Shown here in pieces: positions 16,805 through 25,095 of a DNA stretch of 64,000 bases. The first letter of the stretch is position 1. Every line of letters starts with the position of its first letter. The stretch comes from Neobacillus cucumis. GTDB lineage: Bacteria > Bacillota > Bacilli > Bacillales_B > DSM-18226. The stretch lies in the NCBI RefSeq assembly GCF_016107705.1, contig NZ_JAEHGC010000015.1, forward strand, positions 62,001 through 126,000. The letters are read 5' to 3'. Made by a program: the position numbers and the translations under genes. A model generated the notes under the pieces. It was not told where the DNA came from, did not search any database, and saw only the letters and a list, made by a program, of their open reading frames with translations.

Positions 16805-17341
16805 TTGGCGATTTATAGTCATTCAAGTATTTTAACAGAAAATGAGATTGATTTTTTATTAGATTTATTGCCAATTTCATATAGCACAACACCCGATATC
16901 TACATATTTGACGGCTGGCAGGAAATTGCCACATTATCGGAAAATTTATCCGCACGCTATAATTTACTAAAACATCTTGTCAAATCTTCTATTTTTTCAA
17001 CCTATAATTATCAACAGTGCAAAATTTTTATCTACTTATTTAATTTGCCCTACCAAGACCCTTTATTAAAAAAACTGCATGGCGTTTTTTGCTTATTTCA
17101 TGAAATGCGCCATCATCATCAATTCACTACAAATAAACATAGGTTTTTACAGGCACTATCAGGTCCTCCGTTACTAGGTACATCCTATTCATTTTCATGG
17201 GTGGAAAAGGATGCAAACAAGCATGCCATAAAGTGGATGCGCAGAAATCGAAAAAAAATAAATCATCAATTTCAACTTCATTTCTATCAATGGGATATTG
17301 GAGTGAATGAACAAAATAAATTAAGAATACTTCCGGGCTAA
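16805..17341 (+). CDS. Small cytoplasmic HExxH protein, possible metallopeptidase
   Basis: About 178 aa without signal or transmembrane segments. Near residue 100, the sequence FCLFHEMRHHHQF contains HEMRH, an exact HExxH zinc-binding motif. Some 40 residues later, WVEKDANKHAIKWM resembles the ExxAN helix that supplies the third zinc ligand in ImmA/IrrE-type and related peptidases. The N-terminal half is not recognised. The TTG at 16805 with GGGTGA 5 nt upstream is preferred; the GTG at 16796 is the alternative. It is a single gene between terminators, with no HTH partner nearby. Peptidase activity is inferred only. Confidence 0.6.
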   Translation: MAIYSHSSILTENEIDFLLDLLPISYSTTPDIYIFDGWQEIATLSENLSARYNLLKHLVKSSIFSTYNYQQCKIFIYLFNLPYQDPLLKKLHGVFCLFHEMRHHHQFTTNKHRFLQALSGPPLLGTSYSFSWVEKDANKHAIKWMRRNRKKINHQFQLHFYQWDIGVNEQNKLRILPG

Positions 17342-17353
17342 AAAGGTTTTTCC

Positions 17354-17391
17354 AGAAGATCCAATCAAATTAATTGGGTCTTCTTTTTTTT
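17354..17391 (+). terminator. Terminator after the HExxH gene
   Basis: AGAAGATCCAAT / ATTGGGTCTTCT stem followed by T7. Confidence 0.9.
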
Positions 17392-17459
17392 GAACAAATT
17401 GTTAACTTTCGTGGGAAAAATAGCCTTTGAAATATAAATGTAATATTATCATAACTTTT

Positions 17460-17487
17460 TTGACAAAATTAGATGTTATACTACTAA
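17460..17487 (+). promoter_or_regulatory. Candidate promoter with long leader for the CwlO-like gene
   Basis: TTGACA, a 16-bp spacer and TACTAA. The start point near 17494 gives a 5' leader of about 170 nt, as seen for cwlO in B. subtilis. The leader holds a TTTGAAT/ATTCAAA hairpin near 17600-17622. I see no riboswitch consensus in it, and no clear WalR double TGTWAH box. Confidence 0.45.
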
Positions 17488-17662
17488 TTATAACAAAATA
17501 TGCTAGAAACAGGTCGTTTGTTTGAAATGGCCATATACATAATGATACCTATTGAAGATAAATAGACTAAAATACATAGAAAATTGTCAAATGACTGTTT
17601 GAATCTTGTCGAAATTCAAAAGAAAGTTTTAAAAATTTGACGATGGGAAAGCAGGGAATCAA

Positions 17663-18958
17663 TTGAAAAAGAAACTAACCGTACTTAGTACGCTTGTAAT
17701 GCTTGGGCTTGGAAGTGCCTATTCAATTCCAGCTGTAAAGGCTGCACCAAATAACGATTTACAAAGTATTAAAGGTCAACGTTCGGGAGTACAGGCTGGT
17801 ATTTCAAAAGCAAATGCTGAAATCACTAAGGTACAAAGTGATCTTGCTAGATTAATAGAACAATCAAACCGTGTGGATCAGGCGGTTAAAGATAATAATT
17901 CCATGATGAAGAAAACAGAAGAAAACATTAAGGATTCGAAATCCCAAGTTCAGCAATTAGAGCAAGAAGTTGCTGCCATAAAGAAAAGAATTGATACACG
18001 TAATGAGATTTTAAAAAAGCGCGCCGTATCATACCAAGAGAGCGGTGGAACCGTTAGTTATCTGGATGTCTTGTTAGGTGCCTCCAGCTTTAGTGATTTT
18101 ATTGATCGAATTGGTGCTGTTTCTACATTTGTTCAAGCGGATCAGACTTTTATCAAACAGTATGAAGCCGATAAAAAGGAAGTTGAAGTAAAACAAGCTG
18201 CCGTTCAAAAAAAGCTGACAGAGCAAAAGGAAATGAAAACCGAACTTGAAGGTATGCATGAGCAGATTTTGGATCAAAAAAAGGAAAATGATTCATTAAA
18301 GAAAGAGCTTAAACAAAAAGAACAAGAACAATTGGATCGTATTGCGAAACTAAAAGGAAAAGAACGCGAACTTGCTTTAAAAGAATATGAAATGATTCAT
18401 GCAAATGATGTTGCCCCTGCTCCTGTAACTGTAACTGTATCTGATAACAAGAAAAGTTCAGATAATGACAAAAGCGCTAGCAATTCATCATCATCATCTT
18501 CCTCTTCTTCATCTAATGAGTCCAGTGCAGACGATAGCACACCAGTTGCGTCTCATTCCGGTGCTAGTGGAAGTGTTCAAGATGTCATTACTGCTGGAAA
18601 TAAATACATTGGAAATTCTGTTTATGTATTTGGCGGCGGTCGTACTGCTTATGATGTTGCCCATGGCAGATTTGATTGCTCAGGCTTCGTTCATTGGGCA
18701 TATGCACAAGCAGGATATAATATTGGTTCAAGCACAGATTCCTTAAAGTATGCAGGGAGACAGGTTCCAGCAAGCCAGATGAAGCCTGGAGACCTTGTAT
18801 TCTTTAACACATATAAAACAGATGGTCACGTTGGTATTTATGTAGGCGGCGGAAAGTTCATTGGTTCCCAAAGTTCGACGGGTGTAGCGATTGCATCAAT
18901 GTCAAATAGTTATTGGAAGTCAAGATTTAATGGAAGAGTTGTTCGGATTATAGATTAA
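17663..18958 (+). CDS. CwlO-like NlpC/P60 D,L-endopeptidase
   Basis: Secreted peptidoglycan hydrolase that cuts D-gamma-glutamyl-mDAP bonds during wall elongation. A signal peptide (~1-28, ending AVKAAP) is followed by long coiled-coil helices (~30-245) of the CwlO/PcsB type, which need FtsEX-type control. A Ser-rich linker follows (~255-300, with about a dozen consecutive Ser), then an NlpC/P60 domain (~315-430). The catalytic Cys339 is in DCSGF and the His389 in GHVGIY. The TTG start has GCAGGGA upstream and directly precedes MKKKLTVLST. The 431 aa length and architecture match CwlO (YvcE). Confidence 0.88.
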   Translation: MKKKLTVLSTLVMLGLGSAYSIPAVKAAPNNDLQSIKGQRSGVQAGISKANAEITKVQSDLARLIEQSNRVDQAVKDNNSMMKKTEENIKDSKSQVQQLEQEVAAIKKRIDTRNEILKKRAVSYQESGGTVSYLDVLLGASSFSDFIDRIGAVSTFVQADQTFIKQYEADKKEVEVKQAAVQKKLTEQKEMKTELEGMHEQILDQKKENDSLKKELKQKEQEQLDRIAKLKGKERELALKEYEMIHANDVAPAPVTVTVSDNKKSSDNDKSASNSSSSSSSSSSNESSADDSTPVASHSGASGSVQDVITAGNKYIGNSVYVFGGGRTAYDVAHGRFDCSGFVHWAYAQAGYNIGSSTDSLKYAGRQVPASQMKPGDLVFFNTYKTDGHVGIYVGGGKFIGSQSSTGVAIASMSNSYWKSRFNGRVVRIID

Positions 18959-18962
18959 ACAT

Positions 18963-18996
18963 AAAAAGAGAAGCTGGGCTCCCCGCTTCTCTTTTT
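18963..18996 (+). terminator. Terminator after the CwlO-like gene
   Basis: AAAAAGAGAAGC / GCTTCTCTTTTT stem and a T-rich tail. Confidence 0.9.
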
Positions 18997-19189
18997 ATTT
19001 TGGAATACTTGCTAGTATACCATCAAGAAATCCCTTCATTTGGAGCAGTCCTGCTTCATCCTTCGGCCCCTTTTCTTTTGAAGTCATCTTTATTATGACA
19101 AATTATTTTAGTGTTTTATTTTTCCTATAAGTGGAATCCGACTACTTTTTTGGATAAAAATAACTTTATTTTGGCAAGATAAGGTAACA

Positions 19190-19459
19190 ATGTTAGGGGT
19201 TGTTTTGTCCATGGTAACTTTATCATTCGTCTTAATCGCTCTATTTCTAACTGGACTTCTTACCCTATTTGATACGCAGTTATTTGGATACACCTTTATG
19301 ACATCTATACAACATTTACTTTTTTCAGAAATTGCAGCTGGCAGATATATTGTCATAACTGGAGCGACGATTGGTTTCATTTCGAGTATTGTCATTGATG
19401 TACGAATTTTTTTATCAAAAAGAAAAGGTAACAATACGGAAGGGAATCAAGTTTCGTAA
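19190..19459 (+). CDS. Germinant receptor D-type small membrane protein
   Basis: An 89-aa protein with two transmembrane helices (about residues 3-28 and 52-70) and a charged C-terminal tail (SKRKGNNTEGN). Its stop overlaps the ATG of the following B-subunit gene by one base, so it is translated with the germinant receptor operon. Small two-helix D proteins are known beside several Bacillus ger operons and modulate germination. Here position and topology, not strong sequence similarity, support that call. The ribosome-binding site (AAGGTAAC) is weak. Confidence 0.7.
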   Translation: MLGVVLSMVTLSFVLIALFLTGLLTLFDTQLFGYTFMTSIQHLLFSEIAAGRYIVITGATIGFISSIVIDVRIFLSKRKGNNTEGNQVS

Positions 19460-20556
19460 TGGAAAAGGAAAATATATCTTTAAGTCAACTCCTGACACTG
19501 CTCATTAATTTTTTATTGGGAAGTGCGATTGTTGTTGGGATTGGCGGGGATGCCAAAAATGATGCCTGGATAGCGATAGGTGTTTCTACCTTTTTAGGGA
19601 TTGGGGTTATTTGGTTTTATCATACTTTGTCGAATCGGCTTGAAGGTAAAAATTTATTTCAACTAATGGAGTTTTGTATTGGTAGAAAACCGGCCATTTT
19701 TTTAACCTTCCTTTATATTATTTATTTTATATATATTTCAAGCAGAGTGGTAAGGGATTTTGGAGAATTAATGGCTTCTGCAATTATGCCTAACACTCCG
19801 ATTGAAGTTGTTTCGATTACATTTTCTCTCTTAATGGGGTATGTAATCTATCTGGGTATCGAGGTGCTTGCACGAACCTCTGAAGTATTTACTCCATATT
19901 TGTTTATTTTTTATCTATTATTAGCTATTTTTTTATTTGCAAGCGGCAATGCGAATATTGAGCAAATTCAACCAATCCTTGGCGAAGGGGTTACACCTAT
20001 TTTTAGAACTCTTTTTAAGGATTTGATTTTTTTTCCATTTGGTGAACTGATTGCCTTCACGGTTATCTTTTCGAGCGTTACAAACAAGAAGTACAGTCTG
20101 AGATTTTCATTTATTGGGGTGGGAATTGCCTCCTTTTTACTTATGATTGCCTCTTTTTTAATGATTATCACGCTTGGAGTCGATTCAATGCTCCGGTCCA
20201 ACTTCCCGCTTTTAAGTACAGGGCGGAATATTTCGGTTGGGAATTTTATTGAAAGAATTGATGCGATTGTTGTTTTCATTATGATGTTGGGAATCTTTGT
20301 GAAAGGGACCATTTTTCTATTTGGGGGTTTAAAGGGGTTAGAATATATTTTTCAGCTGCCCTATCGTTATTTTGTACTCCCGATTTCAACCCTTGTAGCT
20401 TTATTTTCGGTGCTTATATCCATTGATTTTGCGGATCATATCCAAGAAGGTTTGAAAATGGTTCCTTATTACTTGCATTTACCTTTCCAATTTTGTATAC
20501 CAGTGATTCTTTTCATTTTTTTACTTTGGAAGCAAAAGAAAAAAAGGTCTAGTTAA
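19459..20556 (+). CDS. Spore germination receptor B subunit (GerAB/GerKB family permease)
   Basis: A 365-aa inner-membrane protein with about ten transmembrane helices, of the APC-type spore germination permease family, thought to bind the germinant. Family-typical features include the N-terminal KENISLSQLLTLLINFLLGSAIVVGIG, a loop with RVVRDFGELM, and LSTGRNISVGNFIERID. The length matches the family. It is preceded by the D-type gene with a one-base overlap and followed 17 bp later by the A subunit. The germinant specificity cannot be read from sequence. Confidence 0.93.
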   Translation: MEKENISLSQLLTLLINFLLGSAIVVGIGGDAKNDAWIAIGVSTFLGIGVIWFYHTLSNRLEGKNLFQLMEFCIGRKPAIFLTFLYIIYFIYISSRVVRDFGELMASAIMPNTPIEVVSITFSLLMGYVIYLGIEVLARTSEVFTPYLFIFYLLLAIFLFASGNANIEQIQPILGEGVTPIFRTLFKDLIFFPFGELIAFTVIFSSVTNKKYSLRFSFIGVGIASFLLMIASFLMIITLGVDSMLRSNFPLLSTGRNISVGNFIERIDAIVVFIMMLGIFVKGTIFLFGGLKGLEYIFQLPYRYFVLPISTLVALFSVLISIDFADHIQEGLKMVPYYLHLPFQFCIPVILFIFLLWKQKKKRSS

Positions 20557-20573
20557 ATTGAGGTGTTGTCCTT

Positions 20574-22181
20574 ATGTCCCCGATAAAGCCGATTCGTAGT
20601 TTGCGGAAGAAAAAAATGAAAATGGATGATTATTGGAAGGAAGTTCAACCACAGAATAGTGAGAAGAATGATACAATTACACACTTCTCGTCCCAAGAGT
20701 TAAAAAGTGAATTAGAATTTTCTTTTGGAAAGTCAGCAGATTTTCGGGGTGTCATTGCAGAAATTGACCATAAGGGAGCACTGTTAATTTATCTGGATAG
20801 TATGGTGGATACGAAAACCTTGAAGGAAACGACTCCAAATTTGTTTTCATCCAATTTTAATGAAGAGGTCTGCCTAAATTCAACCGAGGAACTTATTTCA
20901 CTATGTAAAAAGGTTTTTGGAGGGACAGATTATCAGCTTTTAGGGTCAAGGGATGAAATTTGTAGGGCTGTATTAAATGGATCCATTGTAATCGCTATTG
21001 AGACAATCGAGAAAGCCATTTCTATTAGTATGACTAGTGATGAGAAAAGGTCGGTTACCGAACCTAGTACACAAACCGTGATAAGGGGACCAAAGGATGG
21101 GTTTATAGAGTCCCTTTCAACCAATGTCAGTTTAATTAGAAGAAGGATTGGTAATAAAAATTTATATTTTGAGTCTTTTACCATAGGCGAAGATACTCAA
21201 ACGAATGTATATCTAGGATATATAAAAGGCATTGCGAATGAAGCTATTTTACAAGAAGTACGAAACCGGTTAAAAAAAATAAAAGTCAGTGCCATCTTTG
21301 AATCGGGGAATATAGAAGAATTAATTGCTGATAAAACTTTTACCTTATTTCCTCTAGCCTTAAACACGGAACGCCCTGACACGGTTGCTGCTAATTTAAT
21401 CGATGGAAAAATTGTCATCTTAATTGATGGGACACCTTTTTGTTTACTTGTACCGGCTGTTTTCGTGAATTTTTTCGAAATCTCAGAGGATTACTATCAG
21501 CCATTTTTATTAGGGACATTTTTAAGGGGGATTCGATATCTGGCATTTATGATCGCGCTGTTAACCCCATCCTTATATGTTGGAATATTAACCTTTCATC
21601 ATGAACTACTGCCGACAACCTTGCTGCTAAGTGTAATTGCCCAGCGTCAGGGTGTACCTTTCCCAGCCGTGGTTGAGGTTTTAATCATGGAGATTACGTT
21701 TGAAATTTTACGTGAAGCAGGAGTGAGGATGCCACGGACGGTTGGGCAGATGGTTTCAATTGTGGGTGCTCTCGTCATCGGTCAAGCAGCTGCGGAGGCA
21801 GGAATCATTTCCAATATTATGATTATTGTTGTCGCGATCACGGCAATTGCCAATTTTGTCTCTCCGGTATACAGTTTTGCGTCTGCTTCAAGATTATTAA
21901 GGTTTATGCTTATATTATTTGCTTATATTTTAGGATTATATGGCGTTTTGATAGTCCTGGTTGCAATGGTAGCCCATTTAAGTTCTCTTCGTTCTTTTGG
22001 CGTTCCCTATTTGTCGCCTATTGCTCCCATCATTGTTGAGGATCAAAAGGATGTTTTCTTCAGAATTCCTTATTGGGCTATGAAAAAAAGACCTAAATAT
22101 TTAAGAACAGAATCGGAAACTAAGGTTTTTTCAGAAGCCTCTCCAAGCCCGCCGCAATCGGAAGGTGGGAATAACGCTTGA
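20574..22181 (+). CDS. Spore germination receptor A subunit (GerAA/GerKA family)
   Basis: A 535-aa A-type subunit. A soluble N-terminal domain (~1-290) is followed by a membrane region with four or five helices (~295-490), including the RQGVPFPAVVEVLIME and MPRTVGQMVSIVGALVIG stretches that mark this family, then a cytoplasmic C-terminal tail. The subunit belongs to the receptor in the spore inner membrane and is thought to oligomerise as an ion-release channel. GAGGTG lies 7-8 nt upstream of the ATG. The stop overlaps the start of the C-subunit gene. Confidence 0.95.
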   Translation: MSPIKPIRSLRKKKMKMDDYWKEVQPQNSEKNDTITHFSSQELKSELEFSFGKSADFRGVIAEIDHKGALLIYLDSMVDTKTLKETTPNLFSSNFNEEVCLNSTEELISLCKKVFGGTDYQLLGSRDEICRAVLNGSIVIAIETIEKAISISMTSDEKRSVTEPSTQTVIRGPKDGFIESLSTNVSLIRRRIGNKNLYFESFTIGEDTQTNVYLGYIKGIANEAILQEVRNRLKKIKVSAIFESGNIEELIADKTFTLFPLALNTERPDTVAANLIDGKIVILIDGTPFCLLVPAVFVNFFEISEDYYQPFLLGTFLRGIRYLAFMIALLTPSLYVGILTFHHELLPTTLLLSVIAQRQGVPFPAVVEVLIMEITFEILREAGVRMPRTVGQMVSIVGALVIGQAAAEAGIISNIMIIVVAITAIANFVSPVYSFASASRLLRFMLILFAYILGLYGVLIVLVAMVAHLSSLRSFGVPYLSPIAPIIVEDQKDVFFRIPYWAMKKRPKYLRTESETKVFSEASPSPPQSEGGNNA

Positions 22182-23368
22182 GGAATAAATTATTTTGCTG
22201 GATATTTATTTGTCCTTTTCTTTTAGCAGGCTGTTGGGATCAACGGGAGTTATCAGAAATTTCAGTGGTAACCGGTATGGCGATCGATAAAAGTGATGAA
22301 GGGAAATATTCTTTAACTGCCGAAGGAATCTCAGCCGAAGAATTGAATCCAAAAACCGGGACAGGTTTTACTCCCTCGATTGTTTTTACTCTTCACGGTA
22401 ATACCATTTCAGAGCTTTCGCAAAAAATGAATGTGGGTGCTTCAAAAAATGTAATTTATTCACATATGCAGACTTTGATTATTGGGGAAGAGGTTGCAAA
22501 AAAGGGGTTTATGGAATTTATTGATTTTTTGGAAAGAAATCGTGAGATACGGGATGATTTTAACATTATCATTGCTCATAATGTGAGTGCTGCGGATATA
22601 TTAAAGGTTACTTATCCCATTCAAAAATCGTCATCCTTAAAGCTGCATGTTCAGATCGATTCCATGGTACAGAACTGGGGAGGTGACCCGGATGTAAGGT
22701 TAAATGATGTCGTTCAAGCCTTTACTTCGCCGGGAAGACATCCGGTAATGGCCGCGGTAACCATTCAGGGAAATTCTGAAGAAGGCAGCGGTGTAGAGAA
22801 TATGAAAGAAGTAAGTCCAAAAGCGATGGTTGTCCTTGATTCACTTGCCATTTTTAAGAAAGGGAAGCTTCTTGATTTTTTACCACTTAAAGATACCCGG
22901 AATTATTTATGGGTTGAGGATAAAATCATCCGTACCGCTCTTTCTGTCCCTTGCCAAAAAAACAAATACATTGCAATAAGGATTTACAATTCAAAAACTA
23001 GAGCGAAGGCAAGAATGATAAGAGGGTTACCGGTTATTGATATAAATGTCAGGTCAGAAGCTTATTTGGATGGGACTCAATGTACAAAAGATATAACCAA
23101 AATAAAAACTTATGAGCAATATGAAAAGTTTACGGAGAAAATGATTGAAAAGAACATGATGAAGACGATTCATAAGGTTCAAAAGGAATATCGATCCGAT
23201 GTTTTTGGTTTTGGTGAAGAGATGTACCGCCAGGATTACCGGAATTTCAAAAAGGTTCAAGATCATTGGGATGAGCTTTTTAGCGATGCCATCATTAATG
23301 TCCATGTAAATGTACAATTAAGAAGGTCGGGGATTCGGACAAAAAGTCTCCTAAGTAACTCTAAATAA
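22178..23368 (+). CDS. Spore germination receptor C subunit, Ger(x)C lipoprotein
   Basis: A 396-aa lipoprotein subunit. The signal peptide ends in the lipobox LLAGC, so Cys19 is expected to be acylated by Lgt, matching the known need for Lgt in germination. CWDQRELSEISVVTGMAIDK is typical of the family, as is the C-terminal block with FGEEMYRQDYRNFKKV. The TTG start at 22178 overlaps the A-subunit stop and has GGAAGGTGG upstream. The operon order D-B-A-C differs from the common A-B-C order. Confidence 0.93.
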   Translation: MRNKLFCWIFICPFLLAGCWDQRELSEISVVTGMAIDKSDEGKYSLTAEGISAEELNPKTGTGFTPSIVFTLHGNTISELSQKMNVGASKNVIYSHMQTLIIGEEVAKKGFMEFIDFLERNREIRDDFNIIIAHNVSAADILKVTYPIQKSSSLKLHVQIDSMVQNWGGDPDVRLNDVVQAFTSPGRHPVMAAVTIQGNSEEGSGVENMKEVSPKAMVVLDSLAIFKKGKLLDFLPLKDTRNYLWVEDKIIRTALSVPCQKNKYIAIRIYNSKTRAKARMIRGLPVIDINVRSEAYLDGTQCTKDITKIKTYEQYEKFTEKMIEKNMMKTIHKVQKEYRSDVFGFGEEMYRQDYRNFKKVQDHWDELFSDAIINVHVNVQLRRSGIRTKSLLSNSK

Positions 23369-23372
23369 CCCT

Positions 23373-23412
23373 GCTCATCTTTCATAAAAGATGGGCTTAT
23401 TCTTTTTTTTCA
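23373..23412 (+). terminator. Terminator after the germinant receptor operon
   Basis: GCTCATCTTT / AAAGATGGGC stem with a CATA loop, followed by TTATTC and T8. Confidence 0.85.
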
Positions 23413-23498
23413 AAATTGGGTAATAGGGATAAGTGTCTAGTGCACATTTCTAGGTGCCTGAATAGGATATATAGAATTTAAATAAGGAGGTAATATAA

Positions 23499-23594
23499 AT
23501 GACTGGTGCAGTAGGCGGCTATGGCGGCGGCTTTGCCCTTTTAGTAGTGTTATTTATTTTGTTAATCATTATCGGGGCTTCATGGGTAGTATAA
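23499..23594 (+). CDS. YjcZ-family sporulation mini-protein 1
   Basis: A 31-residue protein: a Gly/Tyr head (TGAVGGYGGGF) and a single hydrophobic helix ([16 protein letters not shown]). This is the YjcZ-type arrangement found in many Bacillus spore-former mini-genes. TAAGGAGGTAAT lies ~7 nt before the ATG. It is too short for ordinary gene calling. It is followed 20 bp later by a paralogue. Confidence 0.85.
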   Translation: MTGAVGGYGGGFALLVVLFILLIIIGASWVV

Positions 23595-23614
23595 AAAACA
23601 GGAGGTAATGAAAA

Positions 23615-23764
23615 ATGTTTGGATATGGTGGATATGGTGGTTTTGGTGGCGGATGCTGCGGTGGTTACGGATATGGAGCAGTTGGAGGTTGGGGCGGCGG
23701 TTTCGCATTAATCGTTGTCTTGTTCATCCTATTAATTATTGTAGGGGCGGCTTGCTTCTATTAA
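23615..23764 (+). CDS. YjcZ-family sporulation mini-protein 2
   Basis: A 49-residue paralogue of the preceding gene with a longer Gly/Tyr/Phe-rich head ([20 protein letters not shown]) containing a Cys pair, then a hydrophobic helix nearly identical to the first one ([17 protein letters not shown]). AGGAGGTAATG precedes the ATG. A hairpin terminator at 23795-23825 ends the pair. Expression during sporulation is expected from the family, not shown here. Confidence 0.87.
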   Translation: MFGYGGYGGFGGGCCGGYGYGAVGGWGGGFALIVVLFILLIIVGAACFY

Positions 23765-23794
23765 AATTTGATATTAAATGTGTATTAAAAAAAC

Positions 23795-23825
23795 GCAGCG
23801 ATTTATACAATCGCTGCTTCTTTCA
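23795..23825 (+). terminator. Terminator after the YjcZ pair
   Basis: GCAGCGATT / AATCGCTGC stem with a TATAC loop and a T-rich tail. Confidence 0.85.
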
Positions 23826-23942
23826 TTTAATAAATGGACAAACTATCCATATTTACCATGGAAATGATTAAAGGTTGGGTGCGCATGGAATCCATGTTAA
23901 GGTTATATCAGAGCAAAACAATGGATAAAGGAGGAACTGAAT

Positions 23943-24542
23943 ATGAAACGTATTGTGAGTGTTTTTATGACGGCATTCGTTTTTGTTTTCATGCTTGTTC
24001 AACCTGGACTATTGGGGCGTGTTGATGCACAAACTCTTGAATCTGTAAAAATTTATAAAGTTCATGATGAAACACTAAATCAAGTCGCGCTTAAATATGG
24101 TGTTTCCGCATCAAAAATTATAAAAGTAAATGGAATTAAAAATAATAGACTTACCCCAGGTGAAAAAATCATTATTCCAAAGCAGATTTCTCAAAAAGAA
24201 AAAGATTTACTGGCAAGATTGGTGACTGCAGAAGCAAAAGGTGAGCCATATAAAGGGAAGGTAGCAGTTGCTGCTGTTGTGTTAAATCGAGTGAAGAATG
24301 ACCAATTTCCGGATTCTATTCACCAAGTGATTTACCAAAAGAGACAGTTTCAACCCGTTGACAACGGAATGATTAATAAACCCGCTGTTAAAGAGGCAAA
24401 AAAAGCAGTAAATGAAGCTATCGCCAAAAATGGACAAATAACAGACGCCTTATATTTTTATAATCCGGATAAAACAGACAGCAAATGGCTTCGATCTAAG
24501 AAGACAATTAAAAAAATAGGCCATCATCGGTTTGCTATTTAG
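23943..24542 (+). CDS. LysM plus SleB-type cell wall hydrolase (YkvT-like)
   Basis: A 199-aa exported protein with a signal peptide (~1-29). One LysM peptidoglycan-binding module follows at ~38-80 (DETLNQVALKYGVSASKIIKVNG, then GEKIIIP). A Hydrolase_2 domain of the SleB/CwlJ family spans ~85-199, with the likely catalytic Glu in VTAEAKGEP and the typical VLNRVKN, FQPV and YFYNPDK segments. SleB acts on spore cortex during germination. This variant has LysM instead of the SleB binding domain, so it may act on vegetative or spore wall. AAAGGAGG precedes the ATG. It lies downstream of the ger operon. Confidence 0.88.
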   Translation: MKRIVSVFMTAFVFVFMLVQPGLLGRVDAQTLESVKIYKVHDETLNQVALKYGVSASKIIKVNGIKNNRLTPGEKIIIPKQISQKEKDLLARLVTAEAKGEPYKGKVAVAAVVLNRVKNDQFPDSIHQVIYQKRQFQPVDNGMINKPAVKEAKKAVNEAIAKNGQITDALYFYNPDKTDSKWLRSKKTIKKIGHHRFAI

Positions 24543-24573
24543 AAACCCTCTTGATCATTCAAGAGGGTTTTTG
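24543..24573. terminator. Terminator after the SleB-like gene
   Basis: ACCCTCTTG / CAAGAGGGT stem with a T5 tail. It overlaps the 3' end of the convergent DUF1232 gene. Confidence 0.85.
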
Positions 24574-25001
24574 CTTTGCCCAGCTTCAGCGCCTAGCCCC
24601 TCTAGGTTGCTTTTGCTTTTCCATTTTTCAAATTCATCTAATTCCCCGGATATTTTTTTGATGGCATAGCCGATTACTGCTGCATCGTCTACAATACCTA
24701 ATCCAATGATAAAATCGGGAATCATATCGATTGGGGAAACAAAATAGAGAATAGCGCCTATAACGGTTGCCAGTGTACTCTTGGAAATATTTCGATAATC
24801 GCCTTTAGAATAGGCTTTAATTAGTTCAATCAAAAGCTCGATCTTACCGAAGGCGTCCCCTAATGAATTCTGCTTTTCATTCACTTTGGTTGTTGCTTGT
24901 GTCATTAATTCATTTGTTTTTTGTTGATGATTAATGAATTCCAATGCTTTGTTTTTATATTTAGTGAATTCTCTTTCGATTTTTTCTTTATTACCGAACA
25001 A
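24555..25001 (-). CDS. YkvA-like DUF1232 membrane-associated protein
   Basis: About 148 aa. A charged coiled-coil N-terminal half is followed by the DUF1232 hallmark (LATVIGAILYFVSPIDMIPDFI), in which the SPIDLIPD-like motif is nearly exact. The function of the family is unknown. The TTG at 25001 with AAAGGAAGTG upstream is preferred over the GTG at 25010. The last 15 or so residues (GLGAEAGQSKNPLE) are encoded by a GC-richer stretch, CAGCTTCAGCGCCTAG, that looks like part of a dispersed repeat, so the natural C-terminus may be shorter. Confidence 0.8.
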   Translation of the reverse strand: MFGNKEKIEREFTKYKNKALEFINHQQKTNELMTQATTKVNEKQNSLGDAFGKIELLIELIKAYSKGDYRNISKSTLATVIGAILYFVSPIDMIPDFIIGLGIVDDAAVIGYAIKKISGELDEFEKWKSKSNLEGLGAEAGQSKNPLE

Positions 25002-25053
25002 TATAATCACTTCCTTTTAAGGAATACATGGTTAGTTTACCACGAATGAGTAA

Positions 25054-25088
25054 TAAAAAAACACGGGGTGTGGTTACACACCCCGTGC
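25054..25088 (-). terminator. Terminator after the FtsH-like gene
   Basis: On the minus strand CACGGGGTGTG / CACACCCCGTG is followed by T7. Confidence 0.92.
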
Positions 25089-25095
25089 TCTTAAT

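Noticed and set aside
17488..17662. Possible c-di-AMP (ydaO-type) riboswitch before the CwlO-like gene
   Set aside because: These riboswitches often precede NlpC/P60 genes, but none of the conserved GC-rich motifs are present in this AT-rich leader.
23608..23871. 87-aa Trp-rich open frame ([11 protein letters not shown]...)
   Set aside because: It is the +1 shadow of the YjcZ mini-gene at 23615-23764, whose Gly codons (GGTGGA) read as Trp/Trp-like repeats in this frame. The ribosome-binding site fits the mini-gene.
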